From Aeromicrobium ginsengisoli (lineage in GTDB: Bacteria; Actinomycetota; Actinomycetes; Propionibacteriales; Nocardioidaceae): 64,000 nt of DNA. Below the pieces are notes generated by a model. That model did no database searches and was not told the origin of the DNA. It saw nothing but the letters and a program-made list of their open reading frames with translations. Both the position numbers and the translations under genes were made by a program. Position 1 is the stretch's first letter, and each line of letters opens with the position of its first letter. Where the stretch lies: contig NZ_SDPQ02000001.1 of the NCBI RefSeq assembly GCF_004134905.2, forward strand, positions 806,001 through 870,000, given 5' to 3'. Positions 27,024 to 38,811 of the stretch are shown one piece after another.

Positions 27024-28859
27024 TCAAGCGTAGAAGCCGTCGAGGATGTCCTTGTTGTTGGCTTCGACGACGTTGCGCTTGACCTTGAGGCTGGGCGTGA
27101 TCTCGCCGTTCTCGATGCTGAGGTCGTGGTCGAGGATCGCGAACTTCTTGATCGTCTCCCAGCGGTTGAGCTTGGAGTTGAGCTCGTCGATCTGGCTCTG
27201 CAGCAGGTCGTGGATCTCCTGCGACGCGACGACCTCGGCGTAGGACTTGCCGGCCATGCCGTGCTTGCCGGCCCACTCCGCGACCCCGTCGGGGTCGAGC
27301 GTGATGAGCGCCGAGCAGAAGTTGCGCTCGTTGCCGTGCACGACGATCTGGCTGGTCAGCGAGCTGATGCCCTTGAACATGCCTTCGATGTGCGGCGGGG
27401 CGACGTACTTGCCGCCCGAGGTCTTGAACAGCTCCTTCTTGCGGCCCGTGATGAACAGGAAACCGTCCTCGTCGATGCGCCCCTCGTCGCCCGTGTGCAG
27501 CCAGCCCTCGGAGGTGAGCGACGAGGCGCTCTCGGCGTCGAGGTTGTGATAGCCCTGCATGATGTGCGGGCCCTTGATGAGGATCTCGCCGTCCTCGGCG
27601 ATCTTGGCCTCGCTGCCGGGGAACGGTGTGCCGACCGATCCGAGCTTGAAGCTGGTCGGCTGGTTGACGAACGCCCCGGCCGACGTCTCGGTCAGGCCGT
27701 AGCCCTCGAGGATCAGGACGCCTGCGGCGTGGAACCACTCGGCGATCTCGGGCGACAGCGCGGCCGCACCGGAGATGAAGAAGCGCACGCGGCCGCCGAA
27801 GCGGTCACGCACCTTGGAGAACACGAGCTTGTCGGCGACGGTGAACTTGGCCTTGAGCACCGGCGAGACGGACTTCCCGGAGCGCACCGCGCGGGAGTAC
27901 TCGACGCCGACGCTCTCGGCCCAGCGGAAGATCTTGAGCTTGGCGCCGCCCTCGGCCTCGGCCATGCCGACGATGCGGCCGTAGGCCTTCTCGAAGATGC
28001 GGGGCGCGGCGCCCATGAACGTCGGCTTGATGATCGCCAGGTTGTCGACGATCTTGGGGACGCGACCGTCGATCGCCGTCGGGAAGCCGATCGCGATCTG
28101 CGTCGACAGCAGGACCTTGCCGAACGAGTGCGCCATCGGGAGCCACAGGAACTGCAGGTCGTCCTCGCTGAGGAAGCCGCCGGAGACGATGACCGCACCC
28201 TCGTACGTCCAGCCGTCGTGGCTCAGGCGTACGCCCTTGGGCCGGCCCGTGGTGCCGGACGTGTAGATGAGGGTCGCCAGCGAATCAGGCTTGGTGGCGG
28301 CGACGCGATCCTGGACGACCGTCGGGTGCTGCTCGAGGTAGGCCTCGCCGAGCTTCTCCAGCTCATCGAAGCCGATGACCCAGTCGCCGTCGGTCGTGCC
28401 CTCGAACACCACGACCTTGATGATCGACGGCAGCTCGGAGTGCTTCTCGCGGAGCTTGGCGACCTGCTCGTCGTCCTCGGCGAAGACGATGCGGCTGTCG
28501 GAGTCGGCCAGGATGTAGGCGACGTCGTCGGACATCGTCGACGGGTAGACCGTGGTCGTGGCTGCGCCGGCGGCCAGGACCGCGAGGTCGGCGAGGATCC
28601 ACTCGAGGCGCGTGCCGGAGGCGATCGCCACCCGCTCCTCGGGCTCGATGCCGAGCGACACGAGGCCGGCGGCGAGGCGGGTCACCCGCTCGCCGGTCTC
28701 GGACCAGGTCATCGAGTGCCAGTTCTCGTCCTCGTCGGGATAGCGGTAGGCCTCGCGCGGGCCCGACTGCTCGACCCGCGAGAAGAACGCGGCGCCCATG
28801 CTCGGGGCCCGGTCGTTGACGATCTCGATCTGTTCAGGGGTGGCGACGGTGACGGTCAT
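27024..28859 (-). CDS. Long-chain fatty acid-CoA ligase (FadD15-like)
   Basis: 611 residues from the ATG at 28859, which has a GAGGA Shine-Dalgarno. The ANL-family AMP-binding motif LIYTSGTTGRPKGVRLSH, the A5 motif EGYGLTETSAG, and LHTGDEGRIDEDGFLFITGRKKELFKTSGGKYVAP with its downstream lysine region are all present. It activates fatty acids to acyl-AMP then acyl-CoA. A TAGGGT hexamer near 28914-28909 is a candidate -10, giving a ~50-nt leader. Confidence 0.93.
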   Translation of the reverse strand: MTVTVATPEQIEIVNDRAPSMGAAFFSRVEQSGPREAYRYPDEDENWHSMTWSETGERVTRLAAGLVSLGIEPEERVAIASGTRLEWILADLAVLAAGAATTTVYPSTMSDDVAYILADSDSRIVFAEDDEQVAKLREKHSELPSIIKVVVFEGTTDGDWVIGFDELEKLGEAYLEQHPTVVQDRVAATKPDSLATLIYTSGTTGRPKGVRLSHDGWTYEGAVIVSGGFLSEDDLQFLWLPMAHSFGKVLLSTQIAIGFPTAIDGRVPKIVDNLAIIKPTFMGAAPRIFEKAYGRIVGMAEAEGGAKLKIFRWAESVGVEYSRAVRSGKSVSPVLKAKFTVADKLVFSKVRDRFGGRVRFFISGAAALSPEIAEWFHAAGVLILEGYGLTETSAGAFVNQPTSFKLGSVGTPFPGSEAKIAEDGEILIKGPHIMQGYHNLDAESASSLTSEGWLHTGDEGRIDEDGFLFITGRKKELFKTSGGKYVAPPHIEGMFKGISSLTSQIVVHGNERNFCSALITLDPDGVAEWAGKHGMAGKSYAEVVASQEIHDLLQSQIDELNSKLNRWETIKKFAILDHDLSIENGEITPSLKVKRNVVEANNKDILDGFYA

Positions 28860-28930
28860 GGCGGAGTCCTCTGGCGCGAGCGTACGGAGAGCGGGGGCTG
28901 TGGTGCCGATCACCCTAACTTACTGCCGAG

Positions 28931-29566
28931 TCACGTCGCAGTGTTGTTGTTCCGCGCACCCAAACGCCGCGCCACGAACGAGTCGAGACGCGGCTCGTCG
29001 GCCAGCAGCGGGATGAGGTGCCGCTCGGTCGTCAAGGCGCGGAACAGCAGATCAACCGTCACATCGTGGGTGCGGTGCTCGACGACCTCGATCCGGTCGC
29101 CCGCCTGCACCGCCCCGGGTTCGAGGACGCGGAAATAGGCGCCCGGCCGACCCTCCAGCGTGAAGCGCTTGACCCACTGCGGCTCGTCGACGAATCCCTG
29201 GAACACCGAGCACGGGATGCGTACGCCCGACAGCTCCAGGAGGGTCCCGCCGATCCGCCATCGCTCGCCGGCGCGGGCGGCGTTGAGGTCGATGCCCTGC
29301 GTCGTGAGGTTCTCGCCGAACAGGCCGGCCCGGAGCTCACGGCCGAGGATCCGTTCCCACGCATCGAGGTCCTCACGGGCGTACGCGTAGACCGCCTGGT
29401 CGGGGCCGCCGTGATGCTTCAGGTCGGCGATCTCGTCGTCGCCCACACCGAGCGGATGCACGTGAACCGCCCCTTGGGCCGGCCGCTTGTCGATCGCCGA
29501 CCGCTTGAGCTGCCCCCACGGCACGTCGACGGTGGACCCGGTGTTGACCGACTCGACGAACGACAT
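28931..29566 (-). CDS. MOSC domain protein (YiiM-like)
   Basis: 211 residues. The MOSC beta-barrel is shown by HPLGVGDDEIADLKHHGGPDQAVYAYA, a GLFGENLTTQGIDL strand, and the conserved cysteine in VRIPCSVFQGF. MOSC proteins bind a molybdopterin-linked or sulfur ligand and, in the YiiM branch, reduce N-hydroxylated bases. The start lies 6 nt after a TAGCCT hexamer with no Shine-Dalgarno, suggesting a leaderless mRNA. Confidence 0.88.
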   Translation of the reverse strand: MSFVESVNTGSTVDVPWGQLKRSAIDKRPAQGAVHVHPLGVGDDEIADLKHHGGPDQAVYAYAREDLDAWERILGRELRAGLFGENLTTQGIDLNAARAGERWRIGGTLLELSGVRIPCSVFQGFVDEPQWVKRFTLEGRPGAYFRVLEPGAVQAGDRIEVVEHRTHDVTVDLLFRALTTERHLIPLLADEPRLDSFVARRLGARNNNTAT

Positions 29567-29572
29567 GGCCAG

Positions 29573-29578
29573 AGGCTA
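29573..29578 (-). promoter_or_regulatory. -10 element of leaderless MOSC gene
   Basis: TAGCCT read leftward, 6 nt from the ATG at 29566. It lies right after the stop of the upstream export operon. Confidence 0.5.
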
Positions 29579-29582
29579 CCGA

Positions 29583-31175
29583 TCACCCCGCCGCGCGCTG
29601 CTGCCGCCTGGCCCCGGGCGCGCCGCCGAACCCGCCGGCGCCGGGGAACCGCGTCGTCGTGCTGTCGCCTGAGGGCAACGCGGCGTCGAGGTCGGCGATG
29701 ACGACCTCCTGCCCCTTTGTGAGCCCCTGCGTGATCGACGTGCGAGTGGGCCCGACGACGCCGACCGTGACGGCCGTACGTACGGGATTGCCGTCGGTCA
29801 GCACCGAGACTGTCGTGCGCCCGGTCGTCGAGACGGCTGACGACGGAACCGTGAGGGCGTTCTTCGCCGTGCCGATGACGAGCGCGATCGATGCCGTCGA
29901 ACCCTCAGGAGCCGCGACGCTGCCCCTCAGGTCCAGCGTCACCGGGTAGGTGGCGGAGTCGGTGCTCGAGTCGGGCAGCAGGCCGATCGACGTGACGGTG
30001 CCGGTGACGGGCTTGCCGCCGGCCGGGCTGACGGAAGCCGTCTGCCCCTTCTTGACGTCGGCGACCTGGGCGGCTGTGACGGTGGTCTTCGCCGTCGTGC
30101 CGCCGGTGCCCACGATCACGGCGACGACGTCGTCTGCGCTCACGGAGTCGCCCTTGGCCGCCGAGACGGAGAGGATCTTGCCGCCGAACGGTGCGGTCAG
30201 GTCGGCCGCGTCGCGGTTGCGCTTGGCCTCGGTGAGTGCCGCCTTGGCGGTGTCGATCGCGGCTTGGTCCTGCGCGAGGGTCGCCGCGGTCGCGGTGCCT
30301 CCGCCGCTCCCACCACCGGCTCCCGCACCCGATGAGCCCGTGCTGCGACTTTCGGACGTACCGGAGCCGCTCGGTGATGACGACGAGCCCGGCGCCGGCG
30401 TGGACGACTTCTGGATCTCCGTCACGGCGGCACCGAGCGTCTTGGCCAGAGCCCCGAGCGCGGCCTGCAAGGTGTCCTGCTTGGCGGCCACGACGTCCTG
30501 CGCGGCCTGCACCGCATCAAGCGCCGTGGTGCACGCGTCCGACCCCCCACTTGATGCCGGGTCGGCGGCATCGGACGGTGGATCGGTGCCGTCGGGCGTC
30601 TTGCAGGCGTCGGACTGGGCCGCGAGGGCCGTCTTGGCGGCCGCGATCGCGGTCGTCGCCTCCGTCTGCGCGGCCGTGACCGCACCCTGCTGCTGCTTGA
30701 GCGCGGCGAGGGCCGCCTTGAGCCTCGGCGAGACGGTCGACGACGAGCCGCTAGACGGCTGCTTGGACGAGCCGGTCGAGCCCGATCCGCCCGTGGCAGC
30801 CGTCGTGACCGTCGAGGACTGGCTGCTCTGGTCCGAGGCGAGCTGAGCCTGAGCCTTGGCCAGGGTCGCCCGGGCCTTGGTCACCGCGGTCTTCAGGTCG
30901 GCGTCGTCGAGGGTCGCCAGCACCGTCCCCGCTTTGACGACGTCACCGACCTCGACGCCGACCTTCGTGACCGCACCCGCGACACCGAACGACAGATCCT
31001 GTCGCGACGACGCCGCGATCGTGCCGGACAGCGTGAGCGTACGGTCGACGTCGCCGACCGTGACCGTGGCGGTGCGATAGGCGCCGGACGGGCCCTGCGC
31101 CTGGGCGTACGCGACCCCACCGCCCGCCACCACCACGGCCGCGGCCGTGGAAGCCACGAGCAGTCGACGCTTCAC
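29583..31175 (-). CDS. Efflux adaptor (HlyD/MacA-like) with long low-complexity hairpin
   Basis: 530 residues from a GTG overlapping the upstream stop (GTGA). One N-terminal anchor helix (residues ~5-25) precedes biotinyl-lipoyl/HlyD strands (DLSFGVAGAVTKVGVEVGDVVKAGTVLATLDD). The coiled-coil hairpin is extremely long and interrupted by Ser/Gly/Pro-rich segments and a cysteine pair (SDACKTPDG, then GGSDACTTALD). The second lipoyl half and beta-barrel resume at DLTAPFGGKILSVSAAKGDSV. The C-terminal tail is Gly/Arg-rich. Last gene of the export operon and its second adaptor. Confidence 0.83.
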   Translation of the reverse strand: MKRRLLVASTAAAVVVAGGGVAYAQAQGPSGAYRTATVTVGDVDRTLTLSGTIAASSRQDLSFGVAGAVTKVGVEVGDVVKAGTVLATLDDADLKTAVTKARATLAKAQAQLASDQSSQSSTVTTAATGGSGSTGSSKQPSSGSSSTVSPRLKAALAALKQQQGAVTAAQTEATTAIAAAKTALAAQSDACKTPDGTDPPSDAADPASSGGSDACTTALDAVQAAQDVVAAKQDTLQAALGALAKTLGAAVTEIQKSSTPAPGSSSSPSGSGTSESRSTGSSGAGAGGGSGGGTATAATLAQDQAAIDTAKAALTEAKRNRDAADLTAPFGGKILSVSAAKGDSVSADDVVAVIVGTGGTTAKTTVTAAQVADVKKGQTASVSPAGGKPVTGTVTSIGLLPDSSTDSATYPVTLDLRGSVAAPEGSTASIALVIGTAKNALTVPSSAVSTTGRTTVSVLTDGNPVRTAVTVGVVGPTRTSITQGLTKGQEVVIADLDAALPSGDSTTTRFPGAGGFGGAPGARRQQRAAG

Positions 31176-31957
31176 GAGCGACCCGCTCCGCGGCCGCCGA
31201 ACCCGCCGAACCCGCACTCGCCTTCGACCGGCTGGGTCACCTCGATCGTGGTGGCGGCGATCGCACCGGTGTCGTCGGCCTTGCCACGGCTCGTCAGGCA
31301 TGCCCCGACCTTGACCTCGGCGGCCGTGCCGGCCTTGGTCGTCGTGTACGTCGTCGAGCCGGACGTCATGACACTGACCGAGGTCGTCGAGTCGTCGCTG
31401 CCGAGCCGGCTCGACGCGACGGTGAAGCCCGAGTCGGAGACCGCGGTCACCTTCCCGATGGCGAACCCGCCGAACCGTCCCCCGGGAGCGCCCGACGGGA
31501 CGCCCGACGGCAGGTCGGTCGGCCGCGGGCGGTTCGCCTCGCCCGACGGCCGGCCCGCGACGCCCGGCCGGCCGAGGGTGCACGTGCCGCCCGTCGCCTT
31601 CGTGATCCGCACCGACGCTGCGGCGACCTTCGTCGTCGAGGCACCTTGCTCGTCGGACGTCACCATGACGCACGAACCGACCGTGACCGCCGCGGCATCG
31701 GTGCTGACTTGAGTCGTGAACGTCGTGCTGCCGGTCCACGAGACCGCGACCTGCGAGTCGTTGCCCTGCACCTGCGCGGTCGATCCGGACACCTCAGTGA
31801 CCTTGCCCGATCCACCTGGCATACGTCCGCCGGCCGGTTGTGCCGCCTCAGCGTTGCCCGAGGACGGCGCTGCCGATGACGGGTCGGATCCTCCACAGCC
31901 GGCCGCGACCAGGCCGATCGTGACGCAGAGGACGGACGTGGCGAGGACGTGTTTCAT
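31172..31957 (-). CDS. Lipoprotein with two DUF5666-like repeats
   Basis: 261 residues from the ATG at 31957, which has a GGAG Shine-Dalgarno. A signal peptide ends in lipobox LVAAGC. Two tandem modules follow, starting GKVTEVSGSTAQVQ and GKVTAVSDSGFTV, each ending in a cysteine-containing VGSCVMV or VGACLTS strand. A Pro/Gly/Arg-rich linker joins them and the tail is Gly-rich. Probably membrane-tethered on the outer face. Its place between the ABC permease and the second adaptor suggests an accessory of the exporter. Function unknown. Confidence 0.72.
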   Translation of the reverse strand: MKHVLATSVLCVTIGLVAAGCGGSDPSSAAPSSGNAEAAQPAGGRMPGGSGKVTEVSGSTAQVQGNDSQVAVSWTGSTTFTTQVSTDAAAVTVGSCVMVTSDEQGASTTKVAAASVRITKATGGTCTLGRPGVAGRPSGEANRPRPTDLPSGVPSGAPGGRFGGFAIGKVTAVSDSGFTVASSRLGSDDSTTSVSVMTSGSTTYTTTKAGTAAEVKVGACLTSRGKADDTGAIAATTIEVTQPVEGECGFGGFGGRGAGRS

Positions 31958-31977
31958 ACGGGACTCCTGGTTGGGGT

Positions 31978-33201
31978 TCATTCGCTGCGCAGCGCTTCGA
32001 TGGGGGTGAGACGGGCGGCCCGGCTCGCGGGGTATACCCCGAAGCCGATGCCGAGCGCGAGAGCCGTGACGAGGGCGGCCGCGATCGCGAGGAGCGACAG
32101 CGACACCGGCTGGTCGATGAGTGGCGGCAGGACCCGCGCCCCGATGACCGACAGCACGACGCCGACGAGACCGCCGGCGAAGCCCAGCATCGACGCCTCG
32201 ACGAGGAACTGGCGGCGGATCGACCGTGGAGTCGCCCCAAGTGCCTTGCGCAGGCCGATCTCGCGGATCCGCTCGGTGACCGACACGAGCATGATGTTCA
32301 TGACGCCGATGCCACCGACGAGCAGCGAGATCGCGGCCACGCCGCCGAGCAGCACGGTGAGCGTGCGGTTGGTCGAGTTGGCAGTGTCGATCAGGGCTTC
32401 CTGACTGGTGATCGTGAAGTCGGCGTCGGCGGTGGTGACGCCGTGCAGGTTGGCCAGGAGCGCCTGGATCTCCTGGTACGCAGCGCCGAGCGTCGCTTCC
32501 TGGGCACCTTCGACGTAGATCGACGAGACCGAGACCCCGGTGCCGCCGGTGACGGAGTTCGCCAGACCGAGCGGTGCGACCGCGGTGTCGTCCTGGCTGG
32601 CCTCCGACGAGGACGAGCCGGACGTGGCGAGCACGCCGATCACGGTCAGGGACGTGCCATTGACCGTCACCCGTTGCCCGACCGCGCTCCCGGTGAACAG
32701 CTCACTGGCCGTGTCGGCGCCGAGCACCACGACGGGAGCGCTCGAGGCGACCTCCGCCCGGGTGAAGAATCGGCCCGACTCGAGGGTCCTCGAGCGTACG
32801 GGCAGCCAGTCGGCCGTCGAACCGACCAGCGTCGTCGTCCAGTTGGTCGTCCCGTTGACCAGCGAGACTGACGACGAGGTCACCGGCGCGACGCGCTCGA
32901 CGTCGGGCACGACGGAGCGGTCGGCGATCGCCTGGGCGTCCGCCAGCGTCAAGGTCGACGCCGAGCCGAAACCACCGCGTACGCCCGACGTCGACGTCGT
33001 GCTGCCCGGCGAGACCACCAGCAGGTTGCTGCCGAGCGAGTCGATCTGCTTCTTGACCTCGTCCTGCGCGCCCTGCCCGAGGCCCACCGTCAGGATCACC
33101 GACGAGACGCCGATGATGATGCCCAGCATCGTGAGGATCGACCGCAGACGGTGGGCCTGCACGGCCTCGGCGCCCGTGCGAAAGGTCTCCGGCCAGTTCA
33201 C
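31978..33201 (-). CDS. MacB/YknZ-like ABC transporter permease
   Basis: 407 residues. MacB core topology: a first helix ([21 protein letters not shown]), a ~220-residue external domain, and three C-terminal helices with the FtsX-like motif [28 protein letters not shown]. Unlike bacterial lipid exporters, these mechanotransmission permeases work with a separate periplasmic/extracellular adaptor. The GTG start overlaps the ATPase stop (GTGA). Confidence 0.93.
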   Translation of the reverse strand: MNWPETFRTGAEAVQAHRLRSILTMLGIIIGVSSVILTVGLGQGAQDEVKKQIDSLGSNLLVVSPGSTTSTSGVRGGFGSASTLTLADAQAIADRSVVPDVERVAPVTSSSVSLVNGTTNWTTTLVGSTADWLPVRSRTLESGRFFTRAEVASSAPVVVLGADTASELFTGSAVGQRVTVNGTSLTVIGVLATSGSSSSEASQDDTAVAPLGLANSVTGGTGVSVSSIYVEGAQEATLGAAYQEIQALLANLHGVTTADADFTITSQEALIDTANSTNRTLTVLLGGVAAISLLVGGIGVMNIMLVSVTERIREIGLRKALGATPRSIRRQFLVEASMLGFAGGLVGVVLSVIGARVLPPLIDQPVSLSLLAIAAALVTALALGIGFGVYPASRAARLTPIEALRSE

Positions 33202-33881
33202 GCGGCACCTGCCGTCATGATGTTGCCGTCGCGCACGACGAGGCGCCGGCTCGCGCGGGCCGCGACATCGTGCTCGTGCGTGATCAGGACGATCGTGCGG
33301 CCGAGCCGGGACAGCTCGTCGAACAGGTTGAGCACGTCGACGGTCGACTCGGAGTCGAGGTTGCCGGTGGGTTCGTCCGCGAGCAGCAGTGCCGGCTCGG
33401 TGACCAGCGCACGGGCGACCGCGACGCGCTGCTGCTGTCCTCCGGACAGCTCGCCGGGCTTGTGGTCGGCGCGGTCCGCCAGGCCCACTCGCTCCAGCGC
33501 GGCCAGGGCACGTTCACGTCGCTCGGGGCGCGACACCCCGGCATACACGAGCGGCAGCTCGACGTTGCGCCATGCGGGCATGCTCGCGAGCAGGTTGAAC
33601 TGCTGGAACACGAAGCCGATCCGCCGGTTGCGCACCTCCGCCAGCTCGGCCTCCGTCATCGCGGACACGTCCTGGCCGGCCAGGTGGTACGACCCGCTGG
33701 TCGGCACGTCCAGGCAGCCCAGGATGTGCATGAGCGTCGACTTGCCCGACCCCGACGGCCCGATCACCGCGACGTACTCACCCTCGGCGATCTCCGCGTC
33801 GACCCCGCGGAGGGCATCGACCCGGACGATGCCGGTCTCATATGTCTTGCGGACCGCCTCGAGCTCGATGATCGCGCTCAC
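33198..33881 (-). CDS. ABC transporter ATP-binding protein (MacB/LolD type)
   Basis: 227 residues. Walker [11 protein letters not shown]-loop [12 protein letters not shown], signature [15 protein letters not shown], Walker [15 protein letters not shown], and H-loop LITHEHDVA are all intact. It energises the adjacent permease. It overlaps the first adaptor gene by 4 nt (ATGA). Confidence 0.96.
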   Translation of the reverse strand: MSAIIELEAVRKTYETGIVRVDALRGVDAEIAEGEYVAVIGPSGSGKSTLMHILGCLDVPTSGSYHLAGQDVSAMTEAELAEVRNRRIGFVFQQFNLLASMPAWRNVELPLVYAGVSRPERRERALAALERVGLADRADHKPGELSGGQQQRVAVARALVTEPALLLADEPTGNLDSESTVDVLNLFDELSRLGRTIVLITHEHDVAARASRRLVVRDGNIMTAGAA

Positions 33882-35110
33882 TGCGCGCCGCCCGGGAAGC
33901 CGCCGCCGCTGAGGTTCGGCGGCGCTCCCCCGCCTGGGAAGCCACCTTCGCCGAAGCCGCCTTCGCCCCGTGTCCCACGGTTCGTGGTGCCGGTCGGGCT
34001 TCGCCGGATCGTCGTGATCTCGACCTTGTCGCCCGACTTCAGGCCTTTCGTGATCTGGGTCGATGCTCCGTACGTCTCGCCGACGGTCACGGCGGTCTTC
34101 TTGGTCGAGGACCCGACGACCTTGGTGACGTACGTCTTGCCGTTCGTGGTCGTCAGCGCCAGCGTCGGCACGGTCAGCACGTTCTGCACCTGCTTGACGA
34201 CGATCGAGATGTCGGCGGACGTTCCGGCGTACAGGTCCTTCTGGGCTCCGGTGACGCTGACCGTGACGGGGAACGTCGCAGCGCCCGAGGTGCCGGTCTC
34301 GGCGACCAGCCCGACCTCCTTGACCGTGCCGAAGATCGGGGTCGTGGCACCGGTCGGCGTGATCTGGACCTGAAGGCCCTTCTTGACCTGGGTGATGTCG
34401 TCGGCGGCAACGTCGGCATCGACGACGAAGGTCCGAGGCTGCACGATCGTCACGGCAGCCGTGGAGGTCGTTGCGGCCGAGGTGTCACCGCCCGTCGCTG
34501 CGCCTGTGCCGCCCTGGCCGCCAGCGTCCGCCGAGCCCGACGACGAGCTGCCAGCCTGGTCGCCGACCGCGACGTCGACGCTGGCGACCGTGCCGCTGAA
34601 CGTCGCGCGCAGCGTCGCCGCAGCGAGGTCGTCCTTGGCCTGCGTGACGTCGGCCTGGGCACTCAGCAACGCGGCGCTGTTCGATGCCTGTTGCGTGCTC
34701 GACTCGCTGCTGTCGTTCGCGACCGTCGTCTCGGCCGCCTCGAGCTGTGCCTTGGCCGACGCCAGCGCGGCATCCAGCGAGGCGGTGTCGAGCGTGGCGA
34801 CGACGTCGCCCTTGGCGACCGTGTCTCCGGCCTTGACCTTGACGCTCGTGACCCGGCCGGACACCTCGAAGTCAAGGTCCGCCTCACGGGCGGGCTGGAT
34901 CGTGCCCGACCCGGTGACCGTCTGCTGGAACGTACCTGCTGACACCGTCGCGGTGATCGACTCCGCCTCCGCACCGTCGGCGCGCCCGAGGAACCACCAT
35001 CCACCTCCTCCGACGAGGACCAGCGCGACCACGGCGGCGATGACGTACTGCCGGCGAGACCGTGGTCGTAGATGCGAGGCGAGGTGCTGGGCGTTGCTCG
35101 AGATCGACAC
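33878..35110 (-). CDS. Efflux adaptor (HlyD/YknX-like)
   Basis: 410 residues, first gene of the export operon, starting at a GTG. Basic head, one anchor helix (residues ~23-45), then lipoyl half [31 protein letters not shown], a coiled-coil hairpin (alanine-rich, with a Gly/Ser stretch) and second half [19 protein letters not shown], followed by the beta-barrel and membrane-proximal domains. Homologous by layout to the B. subtilis YknX adaptor, whose complex protects against a toxic peptide. Substrate here unknown. Confidence 0.88.
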   Translation of the reverse strand: MSISSNAQHLASHLRPRSRRQYVIAAVVALVLVGGGGWWFLGRADGAEAESITATVSAGTFQQTVTGSGTIQPAREADLDFEVSGRVTSVKVKAGDTVAKGDVVATLDTASLDAALASAKAQLEAAETTVANDSSESSTQQASNSAALLSAQADVTQAKDDLAAATLRATFSGTVASVDVAVGDQAGSSSSGSADAGGQGGTGAATGGDTSAATTSTAAVTIVQPRTFVVDADVAADDITQVKKGLQVQITPTGATTPIFGTVKEVGLVAETGTSGAATFPVTVSVTGAQKDLYAGTSADISIVVKQVQNVLTVPTLALTTTNGKTYVTKVVGSSTKKTAVTVGETYGASTQITKGLKSGDKVEITTIRRSPTGTTNRGTRGEGGFGEGGFPGGGAPPNLSGGGFPGGAQ

Positions 35111-35185
35111 AGCATGATGCTGCGGCCGCCGGCCAAGACCCCGCTGGCTCCCAGATGTGCAGAACCTGTGAAAGCAGGCGTCGTG

Positions 35186-37036
<1,851 letters not shown>

Positions 37037-37094
37037 GATGCGTCCATTGTCCCATCACCCCGGGCATGCTCGTGCCATGTGGGTGGTGCCCGCT

Positions 37095-37201
37095 CCTTGA
37101 GCCGTCGAAAGGAAACCTCCCCGCGTTGGGCGGTCCCCGCCTTGGGCGGTCATCTCACCGGGTTTCGTCATCTGGCGGCTTCGCCGCGATCGCTCAACCT
37201 C
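37095..37201. repeat. Dispersed CCTTGAGCC...GTCGAAAGG repeat and related sequence
   Basis: In the 310-bp lepA-rpsT spacer, CCTTGAGCCGTCGAAAGG (37095-37112) is a one-base-shorter copy of the repeat found at 46720-46740. A related pair, GGTTTCG (37161-37167) and CGCTCAACC (37191-37199), follows. Motifs of the GGTTTCGACAGGCTCAACC type are frequent intergenic repeats in high-GC actinobacteria; their function is unknown. The rest of the spacer holds the rpsT promoter and a ~75-nt leader, and nothing else recognised. Confidence 0.5.
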
Positions 37202-37241
37202 CTCCGGCGCTCGCTCGCAGAGCTCGCTCGCCCTGCGGAAT

Positions 37242-37271
37242 TTGAAGGGACGCGCCGCTCACTGATAGAGT
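37242..37271 (+). promoter_or_regulatory. rpsT promoter
   Basis: TTGAAG (37242-37247) and TAGAGT (37266-37271) with an 18-bp spacer form a sigma70-like promoter about 75 nt before the rpsT start. Unlike many genes here, rpsT therefore has a real 5' leader, which might carry S20 autoregulation. Confidence 0.6.
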
Positions 37272-37346
37272 TGGTGGTCGCGTGCCTCGGCATGTCCAAC
37301 AACTTTTTCGCAGCATCCACACATTCGAGAGAAACAGGTTTGCCCC

Positions 37347-37607
37347 GTGGCGAATATCAAGTCGCAGATCAAGCGCAACCGGCAGAACGAGCTGGCTCGC
37401 GAGCGCAACAAGTCCGTGCGCTCCGCCCTCAAGACCGCCGTGCGTCGCTTCGAGGAGGCCGTGACGGCCGGCAACACCGACGACGCCAAGAAGCTCGCCG
37501 GCGAGGCCACCAAGAAGCTCGACAAGGCCGCTTCCAAGAAGGTCATCCACAAGAACCAGGCAGCCAACCGCAAGTCGGCCATTGCCAAGAAGGCCGCGTC
37601 GCTCTGA
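37347..37607 (+). CDS. rpsT: 30S ribosomal protein S20
   Basis: 86 residues, the standard length, starting at a GTG. It binds 16S rRNA in early small-subunit assembly. The lysine/arginine-rich helical sequence [19 protein letters not shown] through [15 protein letters not shown] is diagnostic. Divergent from lepA and followed by a strong terminator. Confidence 0.98.
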   Translation: MANIKSQIKRNRQNELARERNKSVRSALKTAVRRFEEAVTAGNTDDAKKLAGEATKKLDKAASKKVIHKNQAANRKSAIAKKAASL

Positions 37608-37623
37608 CGTGTGCCATGAGGAC

Positions 37624-37648
37624 AGCCGCCCCACGGGGCGGCTTTTTT
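37624..37648 (+). terminator. rpsT rho-independent terminator
   Basis: AGCCGCCC / GGGCGGCT, an 8-bp G/C stem with a 4-nt loop followed by a run of T to 37648. This is the only classic U-tract terminator I noticed in the window. It overlaps the stop codon of the convergent gene. Confidence 0.9.
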
Positions 37649-38811
37649 CATGCCCGCGCGCGCCTGCCCCACACCGACAGCCGGCGCATGGCCCACTCGA
37701 GCGGCCCCTTGCCGACGAACCGCTGCCACAACGTCGCGACCAGGCACAGCACGACGGCCTGGAGGGCCCAGTCGCGATAGCTGCCCGGCGCGAAGTCGTT
37801 GGGATGGTCCTCGTTGAAGCCGACTCGCAGGCGCCAGGTCCACAGCACGTGGATCGTGTAGAGCGTCAGGGTCATCGCGCCCGCCGCCCGGACCGGGGTC
37901 AGCAGCAGCCGTGCCCACGGCACCCGGATGACGAGAGCGCACAGACCGACGACGAGGATCGCCGATCCGATCGAGCTGAAGACGTTGAGCGGCGTCGAGG
38001 TGTGCTGACCCACCTGGAGGAGATCGTTCCAGCGCGTCGGCTCGAACGGCCAGAAGCTCTCGGCGAACAGCTGCCGCCAGCCCATGTCGTAGCGATCGTC
38101 CACTGCTCCGTTGCGGATCAGGATCCACCCCGCCACCAGGGTCACGGCCACGAGCGCAGCACCCACACCGGCGAGCCAGCAGGCCACGGCAGTCCGGTGC
38201 AGGTCGAGTCGCCCGACGGCGAGCCCGACCAGGACGTATGCGAACCAAACCGCCGCGGGGTAGGCGCCCCACACGAGGATCTCCATGACCAGGTCGACGG
38301 GGTGCTTCAGGTCCGACAGCTCAGCCTGACCGGCCCGGACTGGCGCGTGCTCGATCTTCGCCCACAAGACGACGACCGGTGCGGCGATGGCCCAAAAGCC
38401 GGCGAGCACCAGCAGCGTCCGCGTCGAGAGCCGCCGGAACGGGAGCGCCACCACGATCAGGAGTCCGTAGAACGCGAGGATGATCAGCACCGGCATGTCG
38501 TGCAGGGACCCGAGACCGAGCCCGAGCGCGATCAGCAGGACGGCGCGGATCAGGGTGGCTCGCCACGATCCGGCGCCGCGGGGCTCACGCTCGTGGACGA
38601 GCATCAGCGCGGTGCCGGCCAGCAGGGCGAACAGCGGCGCAGCGCGGCCGCCGATGAGCATGTGGCCCACCGGCGGGTCCGGATCGATCCAGTAGGCCGC
38701 AAGATGCACCAGCATCATGCCGAGCAGGGCGAATCCTCGCGCGAGGTCGACCGCTTCGACCCGCCCGGCGCGGGCGACCGGCGGGGCGGCCTGCGCGACC
38801 TCGGTCGCCAT
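37648..38811 (-). CDS. Multi-pass membrane protein, HGSNAT/DUF418-like acyltransferase
   Basis: 387 residues from an ATG overlapping the holA stop (ATGA). About ten hydrophobic segments. The first segment has the family hallmark RVEAVDLARGFALLGMMLVH, and LPFRRLSTRTLL, GAMTLTLYTIHVLW and a C-terminal RFVGKGPLEWAMRRL follow. This pattern occurs in heparan-alpha-glucosaminide acetyltransferase-like and DUF418 proteins, which may move acyl groups across the membrane. Substrate unknown. Confidence 0.75.
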   Translation of the reverse strand: MATEVAQAAPPVARAGRVEAVDLARGFALLGMMLVHLAAYWIDPDPPVGHMLIGGRAAPLFALLAGTALMLVHEREPRGAGSWRATLIRAVLLIALGLGLGSLHDMPVLIILAFYGLLIVVALPFRRLSTRTLLVLAGFWAIAAPVVVLWAKIEHAPVRAGQAELSDLKHPVDLVMEILVWGAYPAAVWFAYVLVGLAVGRLDLHRTAVACWLAGVGAALVAVTLVAGWILIRNGAVDDRYDMGWRQLFAESFWPFEPTRWNDLLQVGQHTSTPLNVFSSIGSAILVVGLCALVIRVPWARLLLTPVRAAGAMTLTLYTIHVLWTWRLRVGFNEDHPNDFAPGSYRDWALQAVVLCLVATLWQRFVGKGPLEWAMRRLSVWGRRARA

